This document shows positions 1-9,069 of a stretch of DNA of 64,000 nt, in pieces. Origin of the DNA: S144-45 sp015494035 (lineage in GTDB: Bacteria; Pseudomonadota; Gammaproteobacteria; Xanthomonadales; Marinicellaceae); the NCBI GenBank assembly GCA_027057345.1, contig JALUIX010000052.1, positions 1 to 64,000 of the forward strand, given 5' to 3'. The translations under genes and the position numbers were made by a program. Every line of letters begins with the position of its first letter. Position 1 is the stretch's first letter. Below the pieces are notes generated by a model that saw only the letters and a list, made by a program, of their open reading frames with translations, did no database searches and was not told the origin of the DNA.

Positions 1-36
1 TATCTTTTAATCTTGATTTAGAGATATAAGAAATCT

Positions 37-203
37 AGGGAAGTGCTGATTGAATCTGGCGCGAACAGATTGCCGTGTAAGATTGTTCAGTTCAAGGCGC
101 AAACCGCGCGTAATAGCAAGGCTATTGCGAAGGCTTGCAACGCAGAAATGGACGATTTGACGCAGCAAGACGCCGTGTCACGATTCGAGAAGCACTTCCC
201 TAA
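37..203 (+). repeat. Intergenic hairpin repeat, subfamily B, copy 1
   Basis: This is the first of 14 related elements. The outer 11 bp are a perfect inverted repeat, AGGGAAGTGCT at the left and AGCACTTCCCT at the right. Inside are the subfamily B stems: GCAAACC with GGTTTGC-like pairing around a central AATAGC/GCTATT hairpin. The outer pair GTGCT/AGCAC differs from the GCTCT/AGAGC of most copies, and both arms changed together. It ends 21 nt before the start codon of the ArsR-type gene, so that gene's promoter must lie within or beyond the repeat. The 36 nt to its left show nothing recognisable. Confidence 0.85.
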
Positions 204-224
204 CCACAGCGCACGAGAATAACC

Positions 225-1169
225 ATGCCCACTCACAGCCCCAAAATGACCGACATCCTGGCAGTGCTTGCCGATGAAACGCGGCTGCGGTTGCTGATGC
301 TGCTGGATCACAAGGAACTGACGGTGGCCGAGCTGGCCGCCACCACGCGGCTGGCCCAGCCACGCGTTTCCACACACCTGGCGCGTTTGAAAAAAGCCGG
401 GCTGGTGACCGATCGCAAGGCGGGCGTGTCCTCCTATTACCGCTTTAATGCCGGGCAGAGCAAAGAACAAATCAGCGATTGGCCAGCATTGTGGCAGCTA
501 CTGAAAAAACAGGCCGAAAGCGACCCACTGATGCAGCAGGACCGGGCCAATCTGGAGAAGGTCCTGACCCAGCGGGCCGCCAGCAACAACTGGGTCGATT
601 CGGTGGCCGGCGACATGGAGCGGCATTATTCACCCGGTCGCAGCTGGGAAGCCACCGCCCGTTCGCTGGCCTGCCTGCTCAACCTGGGCGATGTGCTGGA
701 CATCGGCTGCGGTGATGGCGTGCTGGCCGAGCTGATTCATCGCCACGTGGACTCCTACACCGGCATTGACCACAGCGAAACCATTGTGACCGCGGCGCGC
801 GAACGCCTGGCCCAGACCAATAACTGCTTTTTCCAGCAGGGCGACATGCACGCCCTGCCCTTTGAGTCTGACCAGTTCGACCAGGTGCTGATGTTGCAGG
901 TGCTCACCTATTCCCCAGATCCCCAGGCCGCCATTGCCGAAGCGCATCGGGTCTTGCGGCCCGGCGGCACGCTGTTACTGACCACGCTTAATCGCCATCC
1001 TCACCAGCAACAGGTGGCGGACTTTGGCCACGTCAACCTGGGTTTCGACATCGACAGCCTGAAAAAACTGGCCACCAACGCCGGCTTCAGTGTGCAGCAC
1101 GCGCAGCTGACCTCGCGTGAACAGAAGCCGCCGCATTTTGAAGTCATCACCCTGGAAGCCAGCAAGTGA
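225..1169 (+). CDS. ArsR-family regulator fused to a SAM-dependent methyltransferase domain
   Basis: The 314-residue protein has two parts. Residues about 8-85 form a winged-helix ArsR/SmtB domain, with LADETRLRLLMLL as the first helix and RVSTHLARLKKAGLV as the recognition helix. Residues about 125-300 are a class I methyltransferase fold with the SAM loop VLDIGCGDGVLAELI. No cysteine pair of the metal-sensing ArsR type is visible. The gene overlaps metH by 4 nt (GTGA), so the two are translationally coupled. Known ArsR-type regulators of the SahR kind control S-adenosylhomocysteine and methionine genes, and a fused SAM/SAH-binding fold next to metH suggests such a role by inference. The start at 225 is the first ATG after the upstream repeat; ATG 246 is an alternative, just before the conserved region. 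Whether the methyltransferase domain is catalytic or only senses ligand cannot be told. Confidence 0.88.
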   Translation: MPTHSPKMTDILAVLADETRLRLLMLLDHKELTVAELAATTRLAQPRVSTHLARLKKAGLVTDRKAGVSSYYRFNAGQSKEQISDWPALWQLLKKQAESDPLMQQDRANLEKVLTQRAASNNWVDSVAGDMERHYSPGRSWEATARSLACLLNLGDVLDIGCGDGVLAELIHRHVDSYTGIDHSETIVTAARERLAQTNNCFFQQGDMHALPFESDQFDQVLMLQVLTYSPDPQAAIAEAHRVLRPGGTLLLTTLNRHPHQQQVADFGHVNLGFDIDSLKKLATNAGFSVQHAQLTSREQKPPHFEVITLEASK

Positions 1170-4100
1170 GCCGCAAGAAAACCGACTCGACCAAGGGAGC
1201 CACCCCGGAATCCCATGTATGCCAGCAGCCTGTGCGCGAACAATTGGAACAGCACCTGAAGAAACGGATTTTGCTCCTGGATTCGGCCATGGGCACCATG
1301 ATTCAGCGTCTGGGCTTTTCCGAAAACGACTTTCGCGGGCAACTATTTGCCGAACACGAGAAGCCACTCAAGGGCAATAACGACTTGCTGGTGTTGACCC
1401 AGCCGGAAGCCATCCTGGACATCCACCGCGCCAACCTCCAAGCCGGTGCCGACCTGCTGGAAACCAACACCTTTAACGCCACGCGCATTGCCCAGGCCGA
1501 CTATGGCACCGAAGATCACACATACGCCATTAACAAGGCCGCCGCGCAACTGGCCCGCCAGGCCTGTGAAGAATACAGCAGCGAGGACAAGCCACGCTGG
1601 GTCATCGGCGTGCTCGGCCCCACCAACCGCACTGCCAGCATGTCGCCGGACATCAACAACCCGGCCTTTCGCAACATCACCTTTGACGAACTGGTGCAGG
1701 CCTATACGGAATCGACCCGCGGTTTGCTGGACGGTGGTAGCGACGTGCTGATGGTGGAAACCATTTTCGACACCTTGAATGCCAAGGCCGCGTTGTTTGC
1801 CATCCAGAACGTGCTCAAGGAACGCCAGCTTGACGTGCCCATCATGATTTCAGCCACCATCGTCGATGCCAGTGGCCGCACCCTCTCGGGCCAGACGCTG
1901 GAAGCCTTTTACAATGCGGTGCGACATGCCGAACCGTTTTCGGTCGGTTTCAACTGCGCCCTGGGCGCTGAGGACCTGCGCCCTTATGTGCAGGATTTGT
2001 CGCGGCTGGCCGACTGCTACGTGAGCGTGCACCCCAATGCCGGCCTGCCCAACGAACTGGGCGAATACGATGAGTCACCCGAGCACATGGCACAAGTGCT
2101 GGATCAGATGGCTGCAGAAGGCGGCATCAATCTGGTGGGCGGCTGCTGCGGCTCCACACCCGAACACATTGCCGCCATTGCCGGGAAAATGGCACACCGC
2201 GCACCCCGCAAAATCCCGACAGTGGAAAAAATCTGCCGCCTTTCCGGCCTCGAAGCCTTCAACATCACCGCCAACACCAATTTTGTCAACGTGGGTGAAC
2301 GCACCAACGTCACCGGCTCGGCCCGCTTCAAAAGGCTAATCAAGGAAGGCGATTTTGAAACCGCGCTGGAAGTGGCCCTGCAACAGGTGGAAAGCGGCGC
2401 CCAGATCATTGACATCAACATGGATGAAGGGCTGATTGACAGCCAGCAGGCCATGATTGAATTTCTCAACCTGATTGCCGCCGAACCGGACATTGCGCGC
2501 GTGCCGGTGATGCTGGATTCCTCCAAATGGGAAATTATCGAGGAAGGCCTCAAACGGCTGCAAGGCAAGGGCATTGTCAATTCCATCAGCCTCAAGGAAG
2601 GCGAAGAAAAATTCCTGCAACTGGCGCGAAAAATTCGCCAATATGGTGCCGCCACGGTGGTCATGGCCTTTGACGAACAAGGCCAGGCCGACAGCCTGGA
2701 GCGCAAAATCGACATCTGCCGCCGCAGCTATGAGCTGCTGGTGAACCAGGTGGGTTTTCCGCCGGAAGACATCATTTTTGACCCTAACATTTTCGCCATC
2801 GGCACCGGCATTGCCGAACACGCAAACTACGGCATGGATTTTATCGAGGCGGTGCGCTGGATCAAGCAGCACCTGCCTGGCGCCCTCACCTCTGGCGGCG
2901 TGTCCAATATTTCCTTTTCCTTTCGCGGCAATAACGGCCTGCGCGAGGCCATCCACTCGGTGTTTCTCTACCACGCCATCGCCGCCGGACTGGACATGGG
3001 CATCGTCAACGCCGGCCAGTTGACCGTTTATGACGACATCGATCCGGACATCTGCGAACGCATCGAAGACCTGTTGTTTAACCGCCGCGAAGACGCCACC
3101 GAACGCCTGCTGGAAGTGGCCACCGAGGTCAAAAGCGCCAAGGCCCAGGCCGAGGATGCCGCCTGGCGCGAACAGCCGGTTTCGCAACGGCTGGCGCACG
3201 CGCTGGTGCATGGCATCGTTGAACACATTGATGCCGACACCGAGGAAGCCATGCACGAACTGGGCAATCCGCTGGCAGTGATTGAAGGTCCGCTAATGGA
3301 CGGCATGAACACAGTGGGCGACCTGTTTGGTGCCGGAAAAATGTTTCTGCCGCAGGTGGTGAAGTCCGCCCGGGTGATGAAAAAAGCCGTGGCCTGGCTG
3401 TTGCCACACATCGAAGCGGACAAAACCCAGCAAAACAAGAATGGCACCATCATCATGGCCACGGTCAAGGGCGATGTGCACGACATCGGCAAGAACATTG
3501 TCGGCGTGGTGCTGGGCTGTAACAATTACGAAATCATCGACCTGGGTGTGATGGTGCCGGAACAGAAAATCCTGCAGGCCGCGCGCGAACACAAAGCCGA
3601 CATTATTGGCCTGTCCGGCCTTATCACGCCCTCGCTGGATGAAATGACCTACGTGGCCGAAGCCATGCAGAAGGAAGGCATGGACATCCCGCTGCTGATT
3701 GGCGGAGCCACCACCTCGCGCACGCACACCGCGCTCAAGATTGACCCCAACTACAGCGGCCCGGTGGTGTGGGTCAAGGACGCCTCGCGGGCCGTGGGGG
3801 TGGCGCAACAACTGACCGGCTCACCGGAAAACCGCCAGCCCTTTATCGACAAGATCAAGGCCGAATACGCGGCGATCCGCGAACGGCGTGCTAAACGGCC
3901 ACGCAACCGCACACTGATCAGCCTGGAGGCAGCGCGCGACAACGCCCTGAAGCTGGACTTGAAGCGCTGCCCGCCAGCGCCCAAACGCCCCGGCATTCAC
4001 GTGTTTGACGACTACGACCTGGCCGAAATTGCCGAATTTATCGACTGGACGCCTTTTTTCCAGGCCTGGGAACTGCATGGCCGCTATCCGGATATTCTTA

Positions 4101-4867
4101 CCGACCCGGTGGTGGGCACCAGCGCCAGCGAATTGTTTGCCGATGCGCAGGCCATGCTGAAACGCATTATCGCCGAAAAATGGCTGCGGGCACGGGCAGT
4201 CATCGGCCTGTTTGCCGCCGGTTCCCGCGGTGATGACATTTGCATTGAAAGCCCGCAAGGCCCACGCACGCTGGTGAATCTTCGTCAGCAAGTGGACAAA
4301 CCCGGGCCCAACCTGTGCCTGTCGGATTTTCTCGCCAGTGCGGACTCGGGCCAACAGGATCACATGGGTGCTTTTGCCGTCACCGCTGGCGCGGGCATTG
4401 AAGCCAAACTGACCGAATTCGAAGCGGCCAACGACGACTACAACGCCATTCTGCTCAAGGCCCTGGCGGATCGACTGGCGGAAGCCTTTGCCGAGCTGAT
4501 GCACCAGAAAGTGCGTCGCGAATACTGGGGTTACGCCACCGATGAGGCACTGGGCAATGACGACCTGATCGCTGAAAAATACCAGGGCATTCGCCCGGCT
4601 CCGGGCTACCCGGCCTGCCCGGACCATAGCCAGAAAACATTGCTGTTCGAATTGTTGGACGTGGAAGCCAACACCGGCATACACCTGACCGAAGGCTTCG
4701 CCATGACACCCACGGCAGCGGTCAGCGGCTGGTATTTCGCCCACCCGCAAAGCCAGTATTTTGTCGTCAACAAGATCGGCGATGACCAACTGGCCGACTA
4801 TGCCCGGCGCAAGGGTGTGGACCTGGCACAGGCCAGAAAGTGGCTGGCTCCGCTGCTGTCTGATTAG
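1166..4867 (+). CDS. metH: Cobalamin-dependent methionine synthase MetH
   Basis: MetH transfers the methyl group of 5-methyltetrahydrofolate to homocysteine by way of methylcobalamin, in the cytoplasm. The 1233-residue protein matches the family length and has all four modules. The homocysteine domain has zinc ligands in FNCALG and GGCCG (around residue 323). The folate (pterin) domain spans about 355-640. The cobalamin cap and Rossmann domain carries the lower axial histidine in DVHDIGKNI (about 770). The reactivation domain follows, with RPAPGYPACPDH near the C-terminus. The GTG start at 1166 overlaps the stop of the regulator gene. A second GTG at 1232 would give an N-terminus closer to the E. 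coli protein, and no good ribosome site decides between them. The stop codon TAG is formed by the first bases of the following repeat. Confidence 0.97.
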   Translation: MSRKKTDSTKGATPESHVCQQPVREQLEQHLKKRILLLDSAMGTMIQRLGFSENDFRGQLFAEHEKPLKGNNDLLVLTQPEAILDIHRANLQAGADLLETNTFNATRIAQADYGTEDHTYAINKAAAQLARQACEEYSSEDKPRWVIGVLGPTNRTASMSPDINNPAFRNITFDELVQAYTESTRGLLDGGSDVLMVETIFDTLNAKAALFAIQNVLKERQLDVPIMISATIVDASGRTLSGQTLEAFYNAVRHAEPFSVGFNCALGAEDLRPYVQDLSRLADCYVSVHPNAGLPNELGEYDESPEHMAQVLDQMAAEGGINLVGGCCGSTPEHIAAIAGKMAHRAPRKIPTVEKICRLSGLEAFNITANTNFVNVGERTNVTGSARFKRLIKEGDFETALEVALQQVESGAQIIDINMDEGLIDSQQAMIEFLNLIAAEPDIARVPVMLDSSKWEIIEEGLKRLQGKGIVNSISLKEGEEKFLQLARKIRQYGAATVVMAFDEQGQADSLERKIDICRRSYELLVNQVGFPPEDIIFDPNIFAIGTGIAEHANYGMDFIEAVRWIKQHLPGALTSGGVSNISFSFRGNNGLREAIHSVFLYHAIAAGLDMGIVNAGQLTVYDDIDPDICERIEDLLFNRREDATERLLEVATEVKSAKAQAEDAAWREQPVSQRLAHALVHGIVEHIDADTEEAMHELGNPLAVIEGPLMDGMNTVGDLFGAGKMFLPQVVKSARVMKKAVAWLLPHIEADKTQQNKNGTIIMATVKGDVHDIGKNIVGVVLGCNNYEIIDLGVMVPEQKILQAAREHKADIIGLSGLITPSLDEMTYVAEAMQKEGMDIPLLIGGATTSRTHTALKIDPNYSGPVVWVKDASRAVGVAQQLTGSPENRQPFIDKIKAEYAAIRERRAKRPRNRTLISLEAARDNALKLDLKRCPPAPKRPGIHVFDDYDLAEIAEFIDWTPFFQAWELHGRYPDILTDPVVGTSASELFADAQAMLKRIIAEKWLRARAVIGLFAAGSRGDDICIESPQGPRTLVNLRQQVDKPGPNLCLSDFLASADSGQQDHMGAFAVTAGAGIEAKLTEFEAANDDYNAILLKALADRLAEAFAELMHQKVRREYWGYATDEALGNDDLIAEKYQGIRPAPGYPACPDHSQKTLLFELLDVEANTGIHLTEGFAMTPTAAVSGWYFAHPQSQYFVVNKIGDDQLADYARRKGVDLAQARKWLAPLLSD

Positions 4868-5026
4868 GGAAGCTCTGATTGAATCTGGACGAAGCAGATT
4901 ATGCCGGAAATGTTCGAGAACAAGGCGAAGTTCGCAGCAAATAGCAGGCTATTGGCAAGGACTTCAACACAGTTATCGGACATTTCAGGCATGAGAAGCG
5001 AGTTCACGATTCGATCAGAGTTTCCT
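4865..5026 (+). repeat. Intergenic hairpin repeat, subfamily A, copy 2
   Basis: This is a subfamily A element directly abutting copy 3. The left end TAGGGAAGCTCTGATTGAATC pairs with the right end GATTCGATCAGAGTTTCCT through G.U wobbles. The inner arms GCCGGAAATGTTCGAGAAC and GTTATCGGACATTTCAGGC, then GAAGT/ACTTC, then AATAG/CTATT continue one long hairpin. Its first three bases are the metH stop codon. Confidence 0.88.
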
Positions 5027-5193
5027 CAGGGAAGCACTGATTGAATCTGGCGCGAGCAGATTGGTGTGGAAAATTGTTCAGTTCAAGGCGCAAACCGCAC
5101 GTAATAGCCAGACTATTGCGAAGGTTTGCAACACTGAAATGGACGATTTTACGCCACAAGATGCCGTGTCACGATTCGATCAGAGTTTCCTTA
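5027..5193 (+). repeat. Intergenic hairpin repeat, subfamily B, copy 3
   Basis: This is a subfamily B element in tandem with copy 2, in the same orientation. It carries AATAGCC/ACTATT in the centre and GCAAACC/GGTTTGC around it. It fills most of the gap between metH and the channel gene, ending 24 nt before that gene's ATG. An open frame runs through the element into the channel gene. It is not used as coding sequence here, because its frame is not kept in other copies and a signal peptide starts at 5218. Confidence 0.88.
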
Positions 5194-5217
5194 AGTCCGA
5201 CCTGCTACAATAGCCGC

Positions 5218-7734
5218 ATGACCAAAGCCCGCTTGCCATTGCTACTGTTTCTGTGCCTGTTGACCTGGCAAGCGCTGGCTCAGGATACCCCGGCCAACCT
5301 GGCCTTGCCAGTGGTCACCGAGGCCACCGTTCCAGCCCTCTACGACGATGACCCGGGCACCGTTCGTGCGCTGGTGGAAGAACGCGAAAAATTGCTCAAG
5401 GAGCTGACAGAAACCCTGCAGTACCAATTGCCGGTCAATACCCCTGAAACGCCACTAACCGATGCCGAGAACCAGCACGTCAATGCCATCAAATCGGCCC
5501 TGGACAACCTCAACAACCTGCATTTTCGCCACCTGAGACTACTTTCGGAACTGGAACAAAAGGCCTCCTCACCCCCGGTAGAGCCAAAAATCGAACCACC
5601 CGTCGAGCTGAACGACATCGAACAGGTCAATGCCTACCTGACCGAACTGGATCAGGCCATTGCCCAGGCCGAAGCCGAGCAGGCGGACATTCAGAAACGC
5701 CTGGATAATCTGAAAACCCAGCTTGGCACACTCATCAGCGAATACACCCAGGCGCGCAACAAAGACTCCAAAAGCCCGGATGCCATCGAGAAACTGGCGC
5801 AAATCTACAATTACCAGACCGAATACGCCATTCTCAAGCTCAAGCAAAAGCGCCTGCAAAACCTGTTGCAACAACTCAATGACAAGAAAACCGAATACCA
5901 GACCAAACTGCCTCTGCTGATCAAGGACCTGAAAGTCAGTCAGGAAGAACTGCAACAGCTCAAGGACAAACTGGCCGAACAAGAAAAAGCCTTGCAGGAA
6001 TTAAAAGCCGCCAACGAAAAGAAAAACCGCTCCATTAACAAACAGATACTCAAGGCCGAGCAGGCCATGGATAACATTGAGCTGAAGCTGGCCCAAACCA
6101 AAGACCCGGCGGCCATTCGCACCCTGAACCTGGACAAGACGCTGCAATTGACGAGACTCAAGAAAGCCCAGTATGAAAAATATCTGCTGGCCCAGAAGGA
6201 GTTCGCCAGCCAGCTGCAACTCACCAACACGCAGTTCACCCTCGACTGGTTACAGGCCTATTTGCAAAAATCCCTGTTGCCCAACCGCCTCAAGGAAGTG
6301 CTCAAGGACTGGAGCGAACGCACCAAATCCCTGGTCAAGAAAATCGAAGCCAACAAGCAGCTGGTGCAATCACTGGAACAGGATCAGCTGGAACTGGCCG
6401 CCAGCCTGCAAAATACCGCCGACATCGAGGTCAATGACCGCGCCACGCGGCGCCTGCTGAGCAGTTTACGCAAGGAAATCAAGGCCACCGAACCGGTGCT
6501 GGGCAAGCTTTCCGAGGCTTTGCAGAATAACGCCACCCTGGGCAAGCGGATTCTCAGCAAGATCAACCGCATCGCCAATGTGCTCAAGTCCCAGCTGGAC
6601 GTGCTGCAACGGGCCAGGCAGTGGCTGGAAGTGCACTTCAAAAGCCAGTGGGAAAGCATCAAGAACGTGCTTTATTACCCCATTTGGTCTTTCGGCGGCA
6701 CAGCATTCACGCTGGCGGTGCTGTTCAAGATTATTTTTTATATCACACTGGGCATCTGGTTTCTGCGCTTTCTACGCGCGCGCCTGGTGCACATTCTCAC
6801 GCGCAAATTCAACGTTTCCGAAGGCGCGGCCTATTCCATTGCCACGCTGGTCTATTACGCCGGCGGCCTGATTGTCCTGTTGACATCACTAACCTGGGCC
6901 GGCTTCAACCTGAACCAGCTGGTGATTGTTTTGGGCGCACTTGGTGTCGGTATCGGTTTTGGTCTGCAAACCATCGCCAACAACTTCATGAGTGGCATGA
7001 TTCTGCTCATCGACCGCACCTTGACCGTGGGCGATGTAATCAAGCTTCAGGACGGCACCCGCGGCAAGGTTAAAAAGCTGGCCATGCGCTACACAGTGGT
7101 GCGAACCAATGCCGGCGAAGACCTGATTGTGCCCAACTCGGAGCTGATTTCCAACCGCGTTACTTCACTCACTTACGACGATTATTACCTGCGCCTGCAG
7201 GTGCCTTTTGGCGTTTCCTATGACAGTGACCCGAAACTGGTCAAGAAAATTGGCCTGGAAGTGGCCCGCAACGTGCGCCACACCGTGATCGACCCGCTGC
7301 ATCAACCCAACGTGGTGTTTATCGGCTTTGGTGAAAACAGCCTCGATTTTGAACTGCGGGTCTGGATCATGTTCCCGGCCGCCTTGCGCCCCACCGCCAC
7401 CCGCAGTGACTATTACTACGCCCTGCACGAGGCACTGACTGAAGCCGGTATTGAAATCCCCTACCCGCAACGCGACCTGCATTTTCGCAGTGTGGACGAT
7501 CAGGTGGTCAATAAACTCACGCACGTCACCCGCGATAAGCCGCCGATTGCAGATGAAAGAACCCTGCAAGCACCAGCGGCCAATGCGGAAAAACCGGACA
7601 CCAGCCAGTCAGGTGAATCAAGCACCCAGTTGGACACGCCAAAACACAGCGAGGACAAGCCCGCGAAAGCGAAAGAAGCGGGTCAGGACGCTGCACCGGA
7701 TTCACGCTCGGAACCCGGCCAAAAGGGACATTAA
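5218..7734 (+). CDS. MscS-family mechanosensitive channel with long periplasmic coiled coil (MscK/MscM-like)
   Basis: This is probably a tension-gated channel of the inner membrane that releases solutes on osmotic downshock. The start at 5218 is chosen because it begins a clear signal peptide (MTKARLPLLLFLCLLTWQAL, cleaved after ALA). The 838-residue protein then has a long charged coiled-coil region (about 45-480, rich in Q, K, E and L). Three C-terminal membrane segments follow (about 495-525, 540-565 and 570-605). The third holds the MscS pore helix signature ALGVGIGFGLQTIANNF. The cytoplasmic beta domain follows, with RYTVVRTNAGEDLIVPNSEL. An 80-residue hydrophilic tail closes the protein. 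E. coli MscK and MscM are larger, with more membrane helices; this is a shorter form. It is separated from metH by two tandem repeats. Confidence 0.88.
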   Translation: MTKARLPLLLFLCLLTWQALAQDTPANLALPVVTEATVPALYDDDPGTVRALVEEREKLLKELTETLQYQLPVNTPETPLTDAENQHVNAIKSALDNLNNLHFRHLRLLSELEQKASSPPVEPKIEPPVELNDIEQVNAYLTELDQAIAQAEAEQADIQKRLDNLKTQLGTLISEYTQARNKDSKSPDAIEKLAQIYNYQTEYAILKLKQKRLQNLLQQLNDKKTEYQTKLPLLIKDLKVSQEELQQLKDKLAEQEKALQELKAANEKKNRSINKQILKAEQAMDNIELKLAQTKDPAAIRTLNLDKTLQLTRLKKAQYEKYLLAQKEFASQLQLTNTQFTLDWLQAYLQKSLLPNRLKEVLKDWSERTKSLVKKIEANKQLVQSLEQDQLELAASLQNTADIEVNDRATRRLLSSLRKEIKATEPVLGKLSEALQNNATLGKRILSKINRIANVLKSQLDVLQRARQWLEVHFKSQWESIKNVLYYPIWSFGGTAFTLAVLFKIIFYITLGIWFLRFLRARLVHILTRKFNVSEGAAYSIATLVYYAGGLIVLLTSLTWAGFNLNQLVIVLGALGVGIGFGLQTIANNFMSGMILLIDRTLTVGDVIKLQDGTRGKVKKLAMRYTVVRTNAGEDLIVPNSELISNRVTSLTYDDYYLRLQVPFGVSYDSDPKLVKKIGLEVARNVRHTVIDPLHQPNVVFIGFGENSLDFELRVWIMFPAALRPTATRSDYYYALHEALTEAGIEIPYPQRDLHFRSVDDQVVNKLTHVTRDKPPIADERTLQAPAANAEKPDTSQSGESSTQLDTPKHSEDKPAKAKEAGQDAAPDSRSEPGQKGH

Positions 7735-7767
7735 CCCGGCATCACACTGCCGGCTCCGCTGAAGACT

Positions 7768-8418
7768 TCAGGCGAAAAAAAGCAACCACCCGGCAATAAG
7801 AACGAACACGGCCGTGGCTACGGCATTCATGCGGCTCTGAAAGCGTGGATTTTTCACAAACCGCGCCGCACCGGCAGCCGCCAGAAAAGCCACCGCACCA
7901 AACACCAGCACCGTCAGTAGCATAAAGATCAGCCCCAGGCCCATCACCCTATAGGCAAAACCGGGCGTACCGGGGTGAGCGAATTCGGGCAAAAAGGCCA
8001 GGAAAAACAACAACACCTTGGGGTTGGAAAGGTTCATCACCACGCCGCGCGCATACCAGCGCACGGGTGAATCATCGCGCACCGGCAACGTCACTTCAGC
8101 GTCTGTTTCGTTCAGGTGATCGTTTAAGTGATCATTCCGATGGCGCCAGCTTTGCCAGGCCAGCCACAACAGGTAAATGGCTCCAAAAAATTTCAGGCCC
8201 TGCATGGCTCGAGTCTCACGTGCCAGAATGGCCGCCAGCCCAAAAGCCACCAGTGCGGTGTGGACGATAACCCCGGAAGCCAGGCCGAGGGTCAGGGCCA
8301 GGCCACGATGCCAACCCCTGGCTGCCGCCGTGGCCAACACCAGCAACACATCCGGCCCCGGCGTCAACGCCAGCAGGAAACTGGCCAGGGCAAAGGACAA
8401 CAGTTCAGCGACTGACAT
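7768..8418 (-). CDS. LysE/RhtB-family amino-acid exporter
   Basis: This is probably an inner-membrane exporter of amino acids or homoserine-lactone-like solutes. The substrate cannot be read from sequence. The 216-residue protein has the family N-terminus, LALTPGPDVLLVLATAAARG in the first two helices, about six hydrophobic segments, and the central NLSNPKVLLFFLAFLPEF motif. The loop between helices 3 and 4 carries an unusual polar stretch with two HLN repeats. The start MSVAELLSF at 8418 is preferred because further upstream the frame runs only through repeat copy 4. The ATG lies 6 nt from that repeat, so its ribosome-binding region is inside the element. It converges on the channel gene with a 33-nt gap and no obvious terminator. 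Confidence 0.88.
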   Translation of the reverse strand: MSVAELLSFALASFLLALTPGPDVLLVLATAAARGWHRGLALTLGLASGVIVHTALVAFGLAAILARETRAMQGLKFFGAIYLLWLAWQSWRHRNDHLNDHLNETDAEVTLPVRDDSPVRWYARGVVMNLSNPKVLLFFLAFLPEFAHPGTPGFAYRVMGLGLIFMLLTVLVFGAVAFLAAAGAARFVKNPRFQSRMNAVATAVFVLIAGWLLFFA

Positions 8419-8423
8419 GGGGC

Positions 8424-8590
8424 TTAGGGAGCCTCTGATTGAATCGTGACACGGCATCTTGCGGCGTAAACTCGTCCATTTCTGCGTTGCAACCCTACAC
8501 AATAGCTGGCTATTGCGTGCGGCTTGCGCCTTGAACTGAACAATTTTTCACTACAATTTGCTCGCATCAGATTCAATCAGAGGCTCCTTA
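8424..8590 (-). repeat. Intergenic hairpin repeat, subfamily B, copy 4
   Basis: A full-length subfamily B element in the minus orientation, between two minus-strand genes. The outer pair GAGCCTC/GAGGCTC is a co-changed version of the usual GAAGCTC/GAGCTTC. The centre reads AATAGCTGGCTATT. Confidence 0.88.
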
Positions 8591-8669
8591 GCAGTAAAAA
8601 TCAGGCAGGGAATCAGGCATGGTAATTCAGGACGGCTGGCCGATGGCCAGCGCCAGTGGCCGGGGTGGT

Positions 8670-9008
8670 TCAGGTGTCAAGTTTGTCAACGTGTTCGCCC
8701 AGGATTTTCCACAGCGGTACCTGCTGTTCTTCGGGGATGCGAATAAAACGCAGGGCCATTTCCTCGCCGTCCACGCGCACCACTTCGGCCTTGACGTGCA
8801 AAAGAAAATCATCGCTGATGATGACTTCCAGGTTGCACTGCCGACCGACGGTGGCGTTTTGGGCAAATTCCTCTTCCTGGCAACGCAACTTGATGCCCGT
8901 GGCCGAAATGTTTATCACATCAAACACCCAGGCATTGCCGCCTTCCAGCAGCAAACAGGCCACATTCAGTGGCTTGCGCGCGTAGCGTATGGTGCGTTTT
9001 TGACTCAT
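8670..9008 (-). CDS. PilZ-domain protein
   Basis: This is a small cytoplasmic protein of 112 residues made of one PilZ domain, a fold that usually binds cyclic di-GMP. The two binding motifs are recognisable: an arginine-rich N-terminus (RTIRYARKPL, RxxxR type) and NISATG (NxSxxG type, about residues 33-38). The protein starts almost directly with the motif, so it has no output domain of its own and probably acts by contact with a partner. It lies 61 nt downstream of lysS on the same strand. The context gives no clue to its target. Confidence 0.82.
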   Translation of the reverse strand: MSQKRTIRYARKPLNVACLLLEGGNAWVFDVINISATGIKLRCQEEEFAQNATVGRQCNLEVIISDDFLLHVKAEVVRVDGEEMALRFIRIPEEQQVPLWKILGEHVDKLDT

Positions 9009-9069
9009 GGAAACAAAACCACCTGGTGCCAGTCAGAGAAAATCCGGGTCATGGCGTGAGTTTACCCCA

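Noticed and set aside
37..224. SAM, SAH or cobalamin riboswitch before metH
   Set aside because: The leader is occupied by repeat copy 1. No recognisable riboswitch core was seen.
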